Positions 1 through 7,792 of a stretch of 19,900 nt of DNA are shown here, piece by piece. Below the pieces are notes generated by a model, which was not told the DNA's origin, ran no database searches, and saw only the letters and a program-made list of their open reading frames with translations. Source of the DNA: JBDTMT01 sp033764095 (GTDB taxonomy: Bacteria > Desulfobacterota > Binatia > HRBIN30 > CADEER01); NCBI GenBank assembly GCA_033764095.1, contig JANRJF010000140.1, positions 1-19,900 of the forward strand. The letters run 5' to 3'. The translations under genes and the position numbers were made by a program. Numbering within the stretch: the stretch's first letter is position 1; each line of letters starts with the position of its first letter.

Positions 1-285
1 CACCCGCGCCCCGCGTCGCGCCGCCACCACCGCCGGCAGGCCGAGCCCGCAGCCGAGCTCGAGCACGCGGCGGCCGCGCAGCGACGCCGTCGCCAGGCGC
101 CGCGCCAGCGCCAGCGCCCCCGGCCACAGGTGCATCCAGTACGGCGGCTCGGGCGGCGCGTCGGCGCGCAGCAGCGCGTCGACGTCGACGAACCGCTCCA
201 GTGCCGCGGCGCGCCACAGCGGCACCGCCGCGCCGGCCAGCTCGACGGTGACGCGCTCCAGCGGGACGTCGTCGATGGCGATCAT
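1..285 (-). CDS. SAM-dependent methyltransferase, N-terminal part (C-terminus beyond window)
   Basis: The minus-strand frame opens at ATG 285 and runs off the window edge after 95 residues, so the gene is partial. Residues 49-55 (PYWMHLW) followed by a glycine-rich stretch at 73-84 (VLELGCGLGLPA) are the N-terminal layout of the family of class I methyltransferases that includes protein-lysine methyltransferases of the METTL16/ETFB-KMT/Nnt1 type; VLELGCG is motif I, which binds S-adenosylmethionine. The start lies one base after the TGA of the upstream metallopeptidase gene (TACTGAGATG), which implies translational coupling in one transcript. The substrate cannot be told from the visible part. 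Family assignment is by motif recognition. Confidence 0.75.
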   Translation of the reverse strand, partial: MIAIDDVPLERVTVELAGAAVPLWRAAALERFVDVDALLRADAPPEPPYWMHLWPGALALARRLATASLRGRRVLELGCGLGLPAVVAARRGARV

Positions 286-286
286 C

Positions 287-652
287 TCAGTAGCCCTCCG
301 CCTCGATCTCGTCGTCGTCGAGACCGAAGAGATGGCCGACCTCGTGGATGACCGTCTTGCGGATCTCGCGCCGGATCGCGGTCGGGGTGCGGAAGTCACG
401 CACCAGCGGCCGGTAGTAGAGCGCGATGCGGTCGGGCAGCGCCGGCCCGGCGTCGAAGCCGACTTCATCGGCGATGCCGTCGTAGAGGCCGTAGAGCGTG
501 TCGCGGCGCGGATCGAGGCCGAGCTCGCGCAACAGCTCCGGCGCGGGCTCGTCCTCGACCACCACCTCGACCGTCGCCAGGCGGGCGCGGAACGGCTCCG
601 GGATCTCGTCGAGCGCCGCCGCCACCAACTCGTGAAAGCGCTCTCGCGTCAC
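287..652 (-). CDS. Small zincin-like metallopeptidase family protein (PF06262 type)
   Basis: About 121 residues from a GTG start at 652. The HEVGH motif at residues 103-107, followed by LFGLDDDEI, is the zinc-binding signature of zincins, and the preceding PDRIALYYRP and RREIRKTVIHE segments match the small uncharacterised family often named 'metallopeptidase family protein' or Zincin_1. The frame stays open to an ATG at 733, but that start would leave 5 bases to the divergent lipoprotein gene at 739. Homologues, as I recall them, begin just before the helix containing FHELVAAALDEIP, so GTG 652 is preferred. There is no signal peptide, so a cytoplasmic protein is likely. It is coupled to the downstream methyltransferase by a one-base gap. 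Its peptidase activity is inferred from the motif alone. Confidence 0.8.
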   Translation of the reverse strand: MTRERFHELVAAALDEIPEPFRARLATVEVVVEDEPAPELLRELGLDPRRDTLYGLYDGIADEVGFDAGPALPDRIALYYRPLVRDFRTPTAIRREIRKTVIHEVGHLFGLDDDEIEAEGY

Positions 653-738
653 CCGCCATGTGTAGCCGGGATCGCGCCGGGCAGAAAGGTGTCCGGCGCC
701 GTGTTGCAACGAATCGGCGATGCTGACAGACAAACCGG

Positions 739-1527
739 ATGACGCGTCTGCTCGCCGTCCTCTGCCTGTTGCTCGCCTCCGCCTGCGGCACCACCGGCGA
801 GCCAGAGGGGCGTCCCATCGAGCTCCTGTACTACGTCACCGGATTCGAGGGGCAACAGTTCGAGATCGTCACCGACGCCGCCGGTTGCGACGCGCCGCCG
901 GGCCAGTATGCCGCGCCGATCATGGGCATTCAGGCGCCCAACGCGCAGCATCTGCTCACCGGACGGGTCTTCGAGACGCCGCGCCTCTTCGTCCTGGAGA
1001 ACACCCGCCAGCCGGTCCGCGCCGCCTTCCGCAATCTCTCGCTGACCGCACCCATCACGGTGAACCTCTATCTCGGCTTCACTCAGGCGGTCGGCGGCGA
1101 CGCCGGGACGATTCCGCCGCTCGGCTGCAAGGTCATCCAGTCGGACGACACCGTCTCGCTGACGCCCAAGCCGCGCGGTCCGGACACCCAGATCGAAGTC
1201 TGTTCACCCGACGGCGGCAACCACATCTCCTGCCTCGACAACACCACCTCGACCGACCGCAACCTGTTCTTCTTCGCCAGCCTCGGCGATCTCGAACAGG
1301 CGAACATCACCAACTGCACGCTGTCGCCCATCCTCGACAACTGCCAGACGCCGGTGACCTTCTTCGTGCAGAACCCGGTGGACCAGATCGACGCGGTGAT
1401 GAGCGTCAACCCGGGCCAGGATGCCCCGCCTGCCCCCAAGCCGGTGGTGCGCGCCGAGCTCTACATCAACGGCACACTGGTCGACGCCGACTACGACGCC
1501 AACGCCACCGTCACGCACAATTTCTGA
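739..1527 (+). CDS. Hypothetical lipoprotein with six mature cysteines
   Basis: A 262-residue protein whose N-terminus is a short lipoprotein signal peptide: MTRLLAVLCLLLASAC with a lipobox LASAC, so Cys16 should be lipidated. Six more cysteines lie at 50, 130, 155, 165, 193 and 202 and could form disulfides in the periplasm. The body is rich in beta-strand-forming residues with no motif I recognise. The mature N-terminus has Gly rather than Asp at position +2, which would suit outer-membrane sorting under the E. coli rule. No good Shine-Dalgarno precedes ATG 739. It is transcribed alone, divergent from the metallopeptidase and convergent with sucC. Function is unknown. Confidence 0.8.
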   Translation: MTRLLAVLCLLLASACGTTGEPEGRPIELLYYVTGFEGQQFEIVTDAAGCDAPPGQYAAPIMGIQAPNAQHLLTGRVFETPRLFVLENTRQPVRAAFRNLSLTAPITVNLYLGFTQAVGGDAGTIPPLGCKVIQSDDTVSLTPKPRGPDTQIEVCSPDGGNHISCLDNTTSTDRNLFFFASLGDLEQANITNCTLSPILDNCQTPVTFFVQNPVDQIDAVMSVNPGQDAPPAPKPVVRAELYINGTLVDADYDANATVTHNF

Positions 1528-1532
1528 GGCCG

Positions 1533-1541
1533 TTATCCACA
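1533..1541 (+). promoter_or_regulatory. Isolated DnaA-box-like 9-mer
   Basis: TTATCCACA fits the E. coli DnaA-box consensus TTATNCACA exactly. A second site, TTCTCCACA at 1718-1726, differs by one base. Both sit in the convergent gap between the lipoprotein and sucC. There is no AT-rich unwinding element, no dnaA/dnaN and no cluster of boxes, so this is not evidence of an origin. It could be a titration site or chance. Confidence 0.2.
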
Positions 1542-1591
1542 GGCCGGCGTTTCGCGTAGCAGACGGGCCGCTTCCGGTCGTCGCCTCGACC

Positions 1592-1610
1592 GCGTAGACA
1601 AAGTCTGCGC
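1592..1610 (+). terminator. Stem-loop downstream of the lipoprotein gene
   Basis: GCGTAGAC (1592-1599) and GTCTGCGC (1603-1610) form an 8-bp stem with one T-G wobble and an AAA loop. It is 65 bases after the lipoprotein stop. There is no following U-tract, so termination is inferred only from its place in a convergent gap. Confidence 0.35.
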
Positions 1611-1625
1611 AACTTGTTGAAACTG

Positions 1626-1647
1626 CGACCGCTTCTGCCGGCGGTCG
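1626..1647. terminator. Second stem-loop in the convergent gap
   Basis: CGACCGC (1626-1632) and GCGGTCG (1641-1647) are perfect inverted repeats around an 8-base loop. It lies between the 1592-1610 hairpin and the 1655-1711 palindrome. It may add to two-way termination between the lipoprotein and sucC. There is no U-tract. Confidence 0.3.
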
Positions 1648-1654
1648 AGATGCT

Positions 1655-1711
1655 CAATCGCTGCGCAATGACCCGTCGCCCTAGGGCGAGGCGTCATTGC
1701 GAGCGACAATC
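1655..1711. repeat. REP-like imperfect palindrome
   Basis: The core TCGCCCTAGGGCGA (1676-1689) is a perfect 14-base palindrome. It is framed by CGCAATGAC (1664-1672) and GTCATTGCG (1693-1701), which are perfect inverted repeats. Weaker complementarity continues outward, from CAATCGCT on the left to AGCGACAATC on the right. The three-base steps between the arms and the core are mostly mismatched. GTCATTGCGAG-type palindromes occur as dispersed repeats in many bacterial genomes (from memory). It lies between convergent genes, where it could also stop transcription both ways. Confidence 0.6.
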
Positions 1712-1738
1712 AACAGGTTCTCCACAGAGCCCGGCCGA

Positions 1739-2902
<1,164 letters not shown>

Positions 2903-2929
2903 GTCGACGACTCTCCCGCGCCGCGGCGC

Positions 2930-3868
2930 TCAGGCGTTGAGGAACTTCTCCGACGCCTCGACCAGCTCGCGGACGTGCGAGACCGACTCGTCGAGCATCT
3001 TCTTCTCCGCCGCCGTGAGGGCCACCTCGACGACCTTCTCGACGCCCTTCGCGCCGATCTGCACCGGCACGCCGACGTAGAAGCCGTTGACGCCGTACTC
3101 ACCCTCCAGCAGCGCGGCGCAGGGCAGGATCTCCTGCTTGTCGAACAGGTAGGCCTCGGCCATGCGGATCGCCGCCGCCGCCGGCGAGTAGAAGGCGGAG
3201 ATCTTCATCAGGTTGACGATCTCGCCGCCGGCGCCGCGCGTGCGCTTCTCGATCGCTTCCAGGCGGTCGGCGCTGATCAGCTTCTCCACCGGCACGCCGC
3301 CGACGTGGCACAGGCTGCGCACCGGCACCATGTCGTCGCCGTGGCCGCCGAGCACGATCGCCGACACGCTCTGCACCGAGACCCCGAGCTCCATCGCCAC
3401 GAAGGTGCGGTAGCGGGCCGAGTCGAGCACGCCCGCCTGCCCGACCACCTTGTTCTTGGGGAAGCCGGTGATGCGCTTCATCGCCGTCACCATCGCGTCG
3501 AGCGGGTTGGTGATGACGATGACGAACGCGTTCGGCGCGTACTGCTTGATGCCGTTGCCGACGCTCTTCATGACCTTGACGTTGGTTTCCAGCAGGTCGT
3601 CGCGGCTCATGCCCGGCTTGCGCGGCAGCCCGGCGGTGACGATGCAGACGTCGGCGCCCTCGATGTCGGCGATGCTGTTGGTGCCGGTCACCACCGCGTC
3701 GAAGCCCTCGATCGGCCCCGACTCGATGAGGTCGAGCGCTTTCCCCTGCGGCACGCCCTCGACGACGTCGAACATCACCACGTCGCCCAGGCGCTTGAGC
3801 AGCGCCAGATGCGCCAGCGTGCCGCCGATGGCGCCAGATCCGATCATCGCGAGCTTGCGTCGACTCAT
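2930..3868 (-). CDS. mdh: Malate dehydrogenase (NAD, LDH-like type)
   Basis: A 312-residue protein that interconverts malate and oxaloacetate with NAD in the citric acid cycle. The Rossmann motif GSGAIGG spans 10-16. Asp34 at the end of the second strand favours NAD over NADP. Arg83 and Arg89 in LPRKPGMSR are the substrate-binding arginines, and a basic residue at 83 marks malate rather than lactate dehydrogenase. TNPLDAM at 120-126, the Asp149/Arg152 pair and catalytic His176 in GGHGDDMVP complete the site. This is the LDH-like (type III) form common in deltaproteobacteria and Gram-positives. An AAAGGA Shine-Dalgarno sits just upstream of ATG 3868. It leads the mdh-sucC pair. Confidence 0.96.
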   Translation of the reverse strand: MSRRKLAMIGSGAIGGTLAHLALLKRLGDVVMFDVVEGVPQGKALDLIESGPIEGFDAVVTGTNSIADIEGADVCIVTAGLPRKPGMSRDDLLETNVKVMKSVGNGIKQYAPNAFVIVITNPLDAMVTAMKRITGFPKNKVVGQAGVLDSARYRTFVAMELGVSVQSVSAIVLGGHGDDMVPVRSLCHVGGVPVEKLISADRLEAIEKRTRGAGGEIVNLMKISAFYSPAAAAIRMAEAYLFDKQEILPCAALLEGEYGVNGFYVGVPVQIGAKGVEKVVEVALTAAEKKMLDESVSHVRELVEASEKFLNA

Positions 3869-4235
3869 GTGAATTCCTTTCGCGCGGGCTGAGATGCGCC
3901 CGCTTACCTAACGGGTTGGCGCTGGCGCGGCAACCCAGCGGTGGGCGGAAGACGGGCGATCAGCTGTCAGCTTTCTGCTCTGAGCTCTCAGCTTAGCTTT
4001 CCGCTCTCAGCTACTTGGATCCTCGGATCAGTTCTATTCGATCGCGCCCGTCGTGCATCGGCCTTGTGCACGTCAACCGATGGCTTCGACCAAACCAGCT
4101 GAGCGCTGACGGCTGACAGCCGACAGCTGCTCGCTCGGCTACGACCAATCCAGCTGAGAGCTGACGGCGGACAGCTGACAGCTGACAGCTGAGAGCTGCT
4201 CTCTCCATTGCTCCCTCGGCGGCGCTCGACTACGC
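3869..4235. other. Divergent intergenic region, 367 bases, no gene
   Basis: This gap separates mdh (minus) from the crotonase gene (plus), so it should contain both promoters. About 150 bases are degenerate heptamer repeats in three blocks at 3959-4012, 4097-4131 and 4152-4200 (separate entry). Bases 3869-3958 hold the mdh ribosome-binding site and probably its promoter; I cannot assign -35/-10 boxes with confidence. Bases 4013-4096 form a less G+C-rich spacer without recognisable signals. Open frames here on the minus strand translate to low-complexity LSAVS-type peptides created by the repeats and are not genes. Confidence 0.75.
3959..4200. repeat. Heptanucleotide repeat tract, unit AGCTGAC, with inverted and direct blocks
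   Basis: Block A (3959-4012) is written as the reverse complement, units ATCAGCT, GTCAGCT, TTCTGCT, CTGAGCT, CTCAGCT, then a slipped unit and CTCAGCT. Block B (4097-4131) is five units on the plus strand: AGCTGAG, CGCTGAC, GGCTGAC, AGCCGAC, AGCTGCT. Block C (4152-4200) is seven: AGCTGAG, AGCTGAC, GGCGGAC, AGCTGAC, AGCTGAC, AGCTGAG, AGCTGCT. Block A can pair with B or C into a long imperfect hairpin. Bases 4087-4120 recur at 4142-4175 with three mismatches, a 55-base tandem duplication covering parts of B and C. The same unit recurs at 18901-18987. Confidence 0.85.
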
Positions 4236-5051
4236 ATGCCATCCATGTCCTACGAACACATCCAGCTCATCCGCGACGGACATGTCGCGACGCTGAAACT
4301 CAACCGGCCCGACACCCGCAACGCCATGTCGATCGCGATGGGTGAGGAAGTGCAGCATGCCGTCGAGGCAGTGCGCGCCGACGCCGAGGTGCGCGTCCTG
4401 GTGGTCACCGGCGAGGGCAAGTCGTTCAGCGCCGGGGGTGATCTCGGCATGCTGGCGGCCGACGCCGGCGTCGAGCCGCCGAAGGGCACCGCGGCGCACG
4501 GCATGGGCGGCCCGCCGCGCGAGTTCTACAAGCGCTACCTGTCGGTGGCGACGCTGCCGATCCCGACGGTCGCCGCGATCAACGGCCACGCCATCGGCGC
4601 CGGCATGTGCTTCGCCCTCGCCTGCGACCTGCGTATCGCCGCGTCCGACGCCAAGCTCGGCATGACCTTCACCAAGCTCGGCATCCACCCCGGCATGGGC
4701 GCGACCTATTTCCTGCCGCGCCTGATCGGCGCCGCGCGCGCCTGCGACCTGCTCTTCACCGGCCGCATCATCGACGCCGAGGAGGCCGAACAGCTCGGCA
4801 TCCTCAACCGGATCGTCGCGCGCGAGGGGCTGCCGGCCGCGGTCGGCGAGCTGGCGCAGGAGCTGGCGGCCGCCGCGCCGATCGCCGTGCGCCTGGTGAA
4901 GCGCGCCGTCTACCGCGGCCTCGAGCACTCGCTGGCCGACGCGCTCGACATGGAATCGGCGCAACAGGCGGCGACCTTCCAGACCGCCGACGCGAAGGAA
5001 GGCATCCGCGCGGTCATCGAGAAGCGGGCGCCGAACTTCACCGGGCGCTGA
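4236..5051 (+). CDS. Enoyl-CoA hydratase/isomerase (crotonase) family protein
   Basis: A 271-residue crotonase-fold protein acting on a CoA thioester. SAGGDLGML at 65-73 and NGHAIGAGM at 116-124 supply the backbone amides of the oxyanion hole, and LNRPDTRNAM at 22-31 is the CoA-binding start typical of the family. By my alignment to rat enoyl-CoA hydratase, the two catalytic glutamates (E144, E164) fall on Cys125 and Phe145. Simple hydration of enoyl-CoA is therefore doubtful, and an isomerase, decarboxylase or hydrolase role is possible. ATG 4236 and ATG 4245 are both plausible starts, and neither has a clear Shine-Dalgarno. It is a single-gene unit, divergent from mdh and convergent with the membrane protein at 5086. 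The exact substrate is unknown. Confidence 0.88.
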   Translation: MPSMSYEHIQLIRDGHVATLKLNRPDTRNAMSIAMGEEVQHAVEAVRADAEVRVLVVTGEGKSFSAGGDLGMLAADAGVEPPKGTAAHGMGGPPREFYKRYLSVATLPIPTVAAINGHAIGAGMCFALACDLRIAASDAKLGMTFTKLGIHPGMGATYFLPRLIGAARACDLLFTGRIIDAEEAEQLGILNRIVAREGLPAAVGELAQELAAAAPIAVRLVKRAVYRGLEHSLADALDMESAQQAATFQTADAKEGIRAVIEKRAPNFTGR

Positions 5052-5085
5052 CTCGGTTGCCGGGAGCTGCGCAGCGCGCGGCGCC

Positions 5086-5577
5086 TCAGGGCGCGGCGCG
5101 GCTCGCCGGCAGATGGAACAGCGGACGCGCGTACGGCAGTCCGGGCCAGGGAATGCCGATGAGAACGCACAGCAGCGCCAGCCCGATGGTGCGCAGCACG
5201 GCGCGGTGGCGGGTGGGATCGGCGCCCAGGCGGCGCGCGCGTACGCTGCCGACATGCAGGAGCGCGACGCCGCTCACCATCGCGAGCGGGTGCTCGAGGA
5301 CGAAGAAGCGCAGGACGGCATTGCCCATCGCCGCGCCGAGGTTGCCGAACGCAATCGACGTGATCGGGCTGAGCTGCGCATAGAGCAGCAGCCCGAGCAG
5401 CAACTGGGTGTCGACCGCCGCCACGAACAGCGTCAGCCGGCGCACGTCGGCGCCGCCGAACGGAGCGCGCTGCCGCCACCCGCGCGCAGCGGCCAGTCCG
5501 CACCAGACGCCGAGCGCCAGCACGCCCCAGCGCAGCCAGGAGTGCAGCAGGAGGATCGTCGTGTACCACCCGCTCAT
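5086..5577 (-). CDS. Small four-helix membrane protein ('cytochrome B'-like family)
   Basis: A 163-residue protein with four hydrophobic segments at about 8-31, 48-68, 85-110 and 127-145. Conserved-looking polar points are LLHSWLRW (His12), VLEHPLAM (His96), LLHVGS (His108), TRHR (His124) and the C-terminal IPWP. That arrangement (LHS..RW, EH, H.G, RH, PW) matches a widespread family of about 150 residues annotated as cytochrome B or as uncharacterised, best known to me from Bacteroidetes. Histidines near membrane faces could bind haem, but no haem motif is proven. It is the last gene of the minus-strand run that begins with the DUF35 gene, and it follows the methyltransferase remnant by 25 bases. 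The C-terminal tail past IPWP is unremarkable. Confidence 0.72.
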   Translation of the reverse strand: MSGWYTTILLLHSWLRWGVLALGVWCGLAAARGWRQRAPFGGADVRRLTLFVAAVDTQLLLGLLLYAQLSPITSIAFGNLGAAMGNAVLRFFVLEHPLAMVSGVALLHVGSVRARRLGADPTRHRAVLRTIGLALLCVLIGIPWPGLPYARPLFHLPASRAAP

Positions 5578-5602
5578 CTACCCGCGCCCATGACCCGACG
5601 CC

Positions 5603-6106
5603 TCAGAGCACGCGGTCGCCGAGCACCGCCAGCAGCGATCTCTCGCGCAGTGCCCGCACCAGGGAGCGCGCCCGCCGCCATACCGGCCGAGCGGTCGAGG
5701 CGCGCGGCGGAGAGAAACTCGGCGCGCGACCGACACCACCCCGCGTACACGGTGTAGTAGCGGTGGACGCAGCCGGTTGGGCGAAGACGTACGAGGCGGC
5801 GTCGTGGTCGGCAGGCGCGTCACCAGCAGGCAGCCGGCCGTGGCGCGCGCCAGCGCGGCGAGGATGATACGCCTGTCGCGCACGTAGTTCAGCGCGCTCG
5901 ACGCGACGACGAGATCGTAGCGCTGCGCGGTCCAGCCGTCGTCGTCGTGAAACCGGTGCGCTGGACCCGCGCAGGCGCGCCGCCTCGGGCCAGCCGCCGG
6001 GAAGATGCACCCACGCGTCGTCGGCGCGCCACCGGCGGCGCAGCCCGCTCAGCCAGCGCCAGAGCGCCGGCGGCGTGCGATCGCGCGCCATGTCCCTGCC
6101 GTTCAT
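5603..6106 (-). pseudogene. Decayed SAM-dependent methyltransferase (TIGR04325-like), internal deletion and several frameshifts
   Basis: No single frame makes sense, but pieces of one protein appear in order in three frames of the minus strand. ATG 6106 begins MNGRDMARDRTPP and runs to HLPGGWPEAARLRG. A shift near 5970 leads to FHDDDGWTAQRYDLVV, ASSALNYVRD, LAALARAT and LLVTRLPT. A shift near 5800 gives DHDAASYVFAQP, another near 5775 gives HRYYTVYAGW and AEFLSAARLDRSAG, and the last near 5680 gives RSLVRALRERSLLAVLGDRVL and a stop at 5603. From memory, intact relatives carry a glycine-rich SAM-binding core of about 100 residues between the first two pieces, and it is missing here. With three or more shifts plus a deletion, real decay is likelier than a single sequencing error. 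A GGAGG lies upstream, from when it was an operon member. Confidence 0.68.
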
Positions 6107-6130
6107 GCCGACCGGATGCGCGCGCCTCCG

Positions 6131-7270
6131 TCAGCGCGCCAGGATGACGACCGAGGCGTTGGCGCCGCGACCGACGGTGTGGCCGAGCGCCACCTTCGCG
6201 TCGGCGACCTGGCGGGCGCCGGCGTCGCCGCGCAGCTGCCAGTAGAGCTCGATGACCTGGCCGAGCGCCGAGGCGCCGAGCGGCTCGCCCTTCGCCAGCA
6301 GGCCGCCGCTCGGGTTGATCGGCAGTGCGCCGCCGAGCTCGCTGCGCCCCTCGTCGAGCATCCGGCCGGCGCCGCCGCGCGCGCACAGGCCGAGCTCCTC
6401 GCAGGAGATCAGCTCGCGCGCCGAGTCGGTGTCCTGCACCTCGGCGAGGTCGACGTCCGCCGGACCGATGCCGGCTTCCTCGTAGGCGGCGCGCGCCGCC
6501 AGCGTCGTCGGCGATGGCAGGTCGTCGTCGACCAATCCGCACATCGGGGTGTGCTCGCCGAGCACGCTGCCGGGCAGGTGCGAGCGCAGCGCCGCGGCGC
6601 GCACCGTGACGCGACCGCTCGCCGCGCTCGGCGCGCGGCGCAGCACGATCGCGGCGGCACCCTCGTTCGGCGAGCACAGCATGAACAGGTGCAGCGGCTC
6701 GCACACCACCGGCGACTCGAGCACCTGTTCGAGTCGCGTCTCCTTGCGGAACATCGCGTACGGGTTGTGCACGCCGTTGCGGTGGTTCTTCACCGTCACG
6801 GCGGCGAGGTGGTGCTTGGTGACGCCGGAGTCGCGCATCAGGCGCTGCGCGCGCAACGCGAAGTACGCCGGCGTCACCGCCAGCCCGGCCTGCTCGCGCC
6901 AGGGCTCGAAGAACGACGAGCGGATGATGCCCTTCGGCATTTTCTCGATGCCGAACACCAGCACCGTGTCGCAGCGGCCGGAGCGGATGGCCTCGACCCC
7001 GAGCCCGAGCGCCGCGCCGCCGCTGGCGCAGCCGGCCTCGACGTTGACGATCGGCACGCCGCTCAGGCCGAGCGCGGTGAGCACCTTGTGGCCGGCGGCG
7101 ACGCCGCTGTAGACGGTGCCGCAGTACGCCGCCTGGAAGCCGCCGCGTCCGACGCCGGCCGCCGCCAGCGCCTGCTTCACCGCCTCGACCCCCATCGCGG
7201 TGACCGTCTTCTCGCCGAAGCGGCCGAATGGGTGGATGCCGACGCCGGCGATCTCGACCGCCGAGCTCAT
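6131..7270 (-). CDS. Thiolase family protein (SCP-x / lipid-transfer type)
   Basis: A 379-residue thiolase-fold protein. Cys81 in VEAGCASGG is the nucleophile that carries the acyl group. The late motif NPSGGLLAKGEPLGAS at 319-334 has Glu329 where classical thiolases have the His of GHP. The last motif is ALGHTVGRGANAS with His364, the SCP-x pattern, in place of the CGG cysteine of biosynthetic thiolases. Its ATG overlaps the stop of the upstream DUF35 gene (ATGA at 7267-7270), so the two are translationally coupled. DUF35 proteins are known partners of SCP-x thiolases and of related aldolases in sterol side-chain breakdown and of archaeal acetoacetyl-CoA thiolase/HMG-CoA synthase complexes. 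Either acyl-CoA cleavage or a retro-aldol role is possible here. Confidence 0.88.
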   Translation of the reverse strand: MSSAVEIAGVGIHPFGRFGEKTVTAMGVEAVKQALAAAGVGRGGFQAAYCGTVYSGVAAGHKVLTALGLSGVPIVNVEAGCASGGAALGLGVEAIRSGRCDTVLVFGIEKMPKGIIRSSFFEPWREQAGLAVTPAYFALRAQRLMRDSGVTKHHLAAVTVKNHRNGVHNPYAMFRKETRLEQVLESPVVCEPLHLFMLCSPNEGAAAIVLRRAPSAASGRVTVRAAALRSHLPGSVLGEHTPMCGLVDDDLPSPTTLAARAAYEEAGIGPADVDLAEVQDTDSARELISCEELGLCARGGAGRMLDEGRSELGGALPINPSGGLLAKGEPLGASALGQVIELYWQLRGDAGARQVADAKVALGHTVGRGANASVVILAR

Positions 7271-7674
7271 CGCGCCACCTCGACCGGGGCAAAGGCGTAG
7301 GTGTGCACCTCGCGCCCCTGCTCATCGACATGCAGCGGCACCAACACCAGCCGCACCGCCATGCCGAGCCGCAGGCGCGCGGGGTCGGACTCGGTCAGCC
7401 GACTGATGATGCGCAGTCCCTCCGGCAGCTCGACGACGCCGAAGCCGAAGGGCACCTCGCCGACGTAGCCGGGCGGCCGATTGCGCACGCTGGTGAACAG
7501 ATGCAGCGTGCCGGTCGGGCTGAGCGGCAGCGTCGCGCAGTCCTCGGCCGAGCAGTACGGGCAGTCGGTCCCCGCCGGGAACTGCCATTTGCCGCAGGCG
7601 CCGCAGCGGGCGCCGAGCAGGTGGCCACCGTCCGCGCTGCTGAACAGCCCCTCGTGCACCGGCACCCGCTCCAT
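7267..7674 (-). CDS. DUF35 protein: rubredoxin-like zinc ribbon plus acyl-CoA-associated OB fold
   Basis: A 135-residue protein from ATG 7674, chosen because AGAAGG lies about six bases upstream. The frame extends further upstream but without such a site. Cys24, Cys27, Cys38 and Cys41 (CGAC and CPYC) form the zinc ribbon. Residues from about 50 (LSPTGTLHLFTSVRN, then PPGYVGEVPFGFGVVELPEG and RLRLGMAVRLVLVPL) are the OB fold typical of DUF35 proteins. In known systems this subunit docks on a thiolase or aldolase and shapes or channels CoA intermediates. Here the adjacent coupled thiolase is the obvious partner, so a two-subunit enzyme is inferred. It is the first gene of the minus-strand operon, divergent from the gene at 7793. 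Confidence 0.88.
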   Translation of the reverse strand: MERVPVHEGLFSSADGGHLLGARCGACGKWQFPAGTDCPYCSAEDCATLPLSPTGTLHLFTSVRNRPPGYVGEVPFGFGVVELPEGLRIISRLTESDPARLRLGMAVRLVLVPLHVDEQGREVHTYAFAPVEVAR

Positions 7675-7777
7675 GGGCGGCCTTCTACGACAAACCCGGC
7701 GGGGTTCACCACCGCGCCCCGGCCGAAGAAATTGTCCGTCGCCACGCGGCTCGATCTCTGTAGACTGAGCGGCGATG

Positions 7778-7783
7778 AGGAGG
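7778..7783 (+). promoter_or_regulatory. Shine-Dalgarno that fixes the start at 7793
   Basis: A perfect AGGAGG stands nine bases before ATG 7793. The upstream in-frame ATG at 7775 would overlap this site and has no such element, so the shorter start is chosen. Confidence 0.7.
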
Positions 7784-7792
7784 TGTCCGGCG

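Noticed and set aside
1533..1726. Replication origin around two DnaA-box-like sites
   Set aside because: Only one perfect and one imperfect box, no AT-rich element and no dnaA/dnaN neighbours.
3959..4200. CRISPR-like array
   Set aside because: Units are 7 bases, degenerate, in both orientations and without unique spacers of uniform length; no cas genes.
3988..4242. Short open frames giving LSAVS-type peptides
   Set aside because: The 7-base repeats create a 7-residue periodic low-complexity peptide; there is no ribosome-binding site and no independent coding signal.
5889..7331. 480-codon minus-strand open frame over the thiolase
   Set aside because: A +1 shadow of the thiolase, Arg-rich with no domain. 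Its last part covers the methyltransferase remnant only by chance.
7732..7766. Sigma-70-like promoter TTGTCC ... TAGACT before the gene at 7793
   Set aside because: The spacing is 23 bases, far from the usual 17, and the boxes match poorly.
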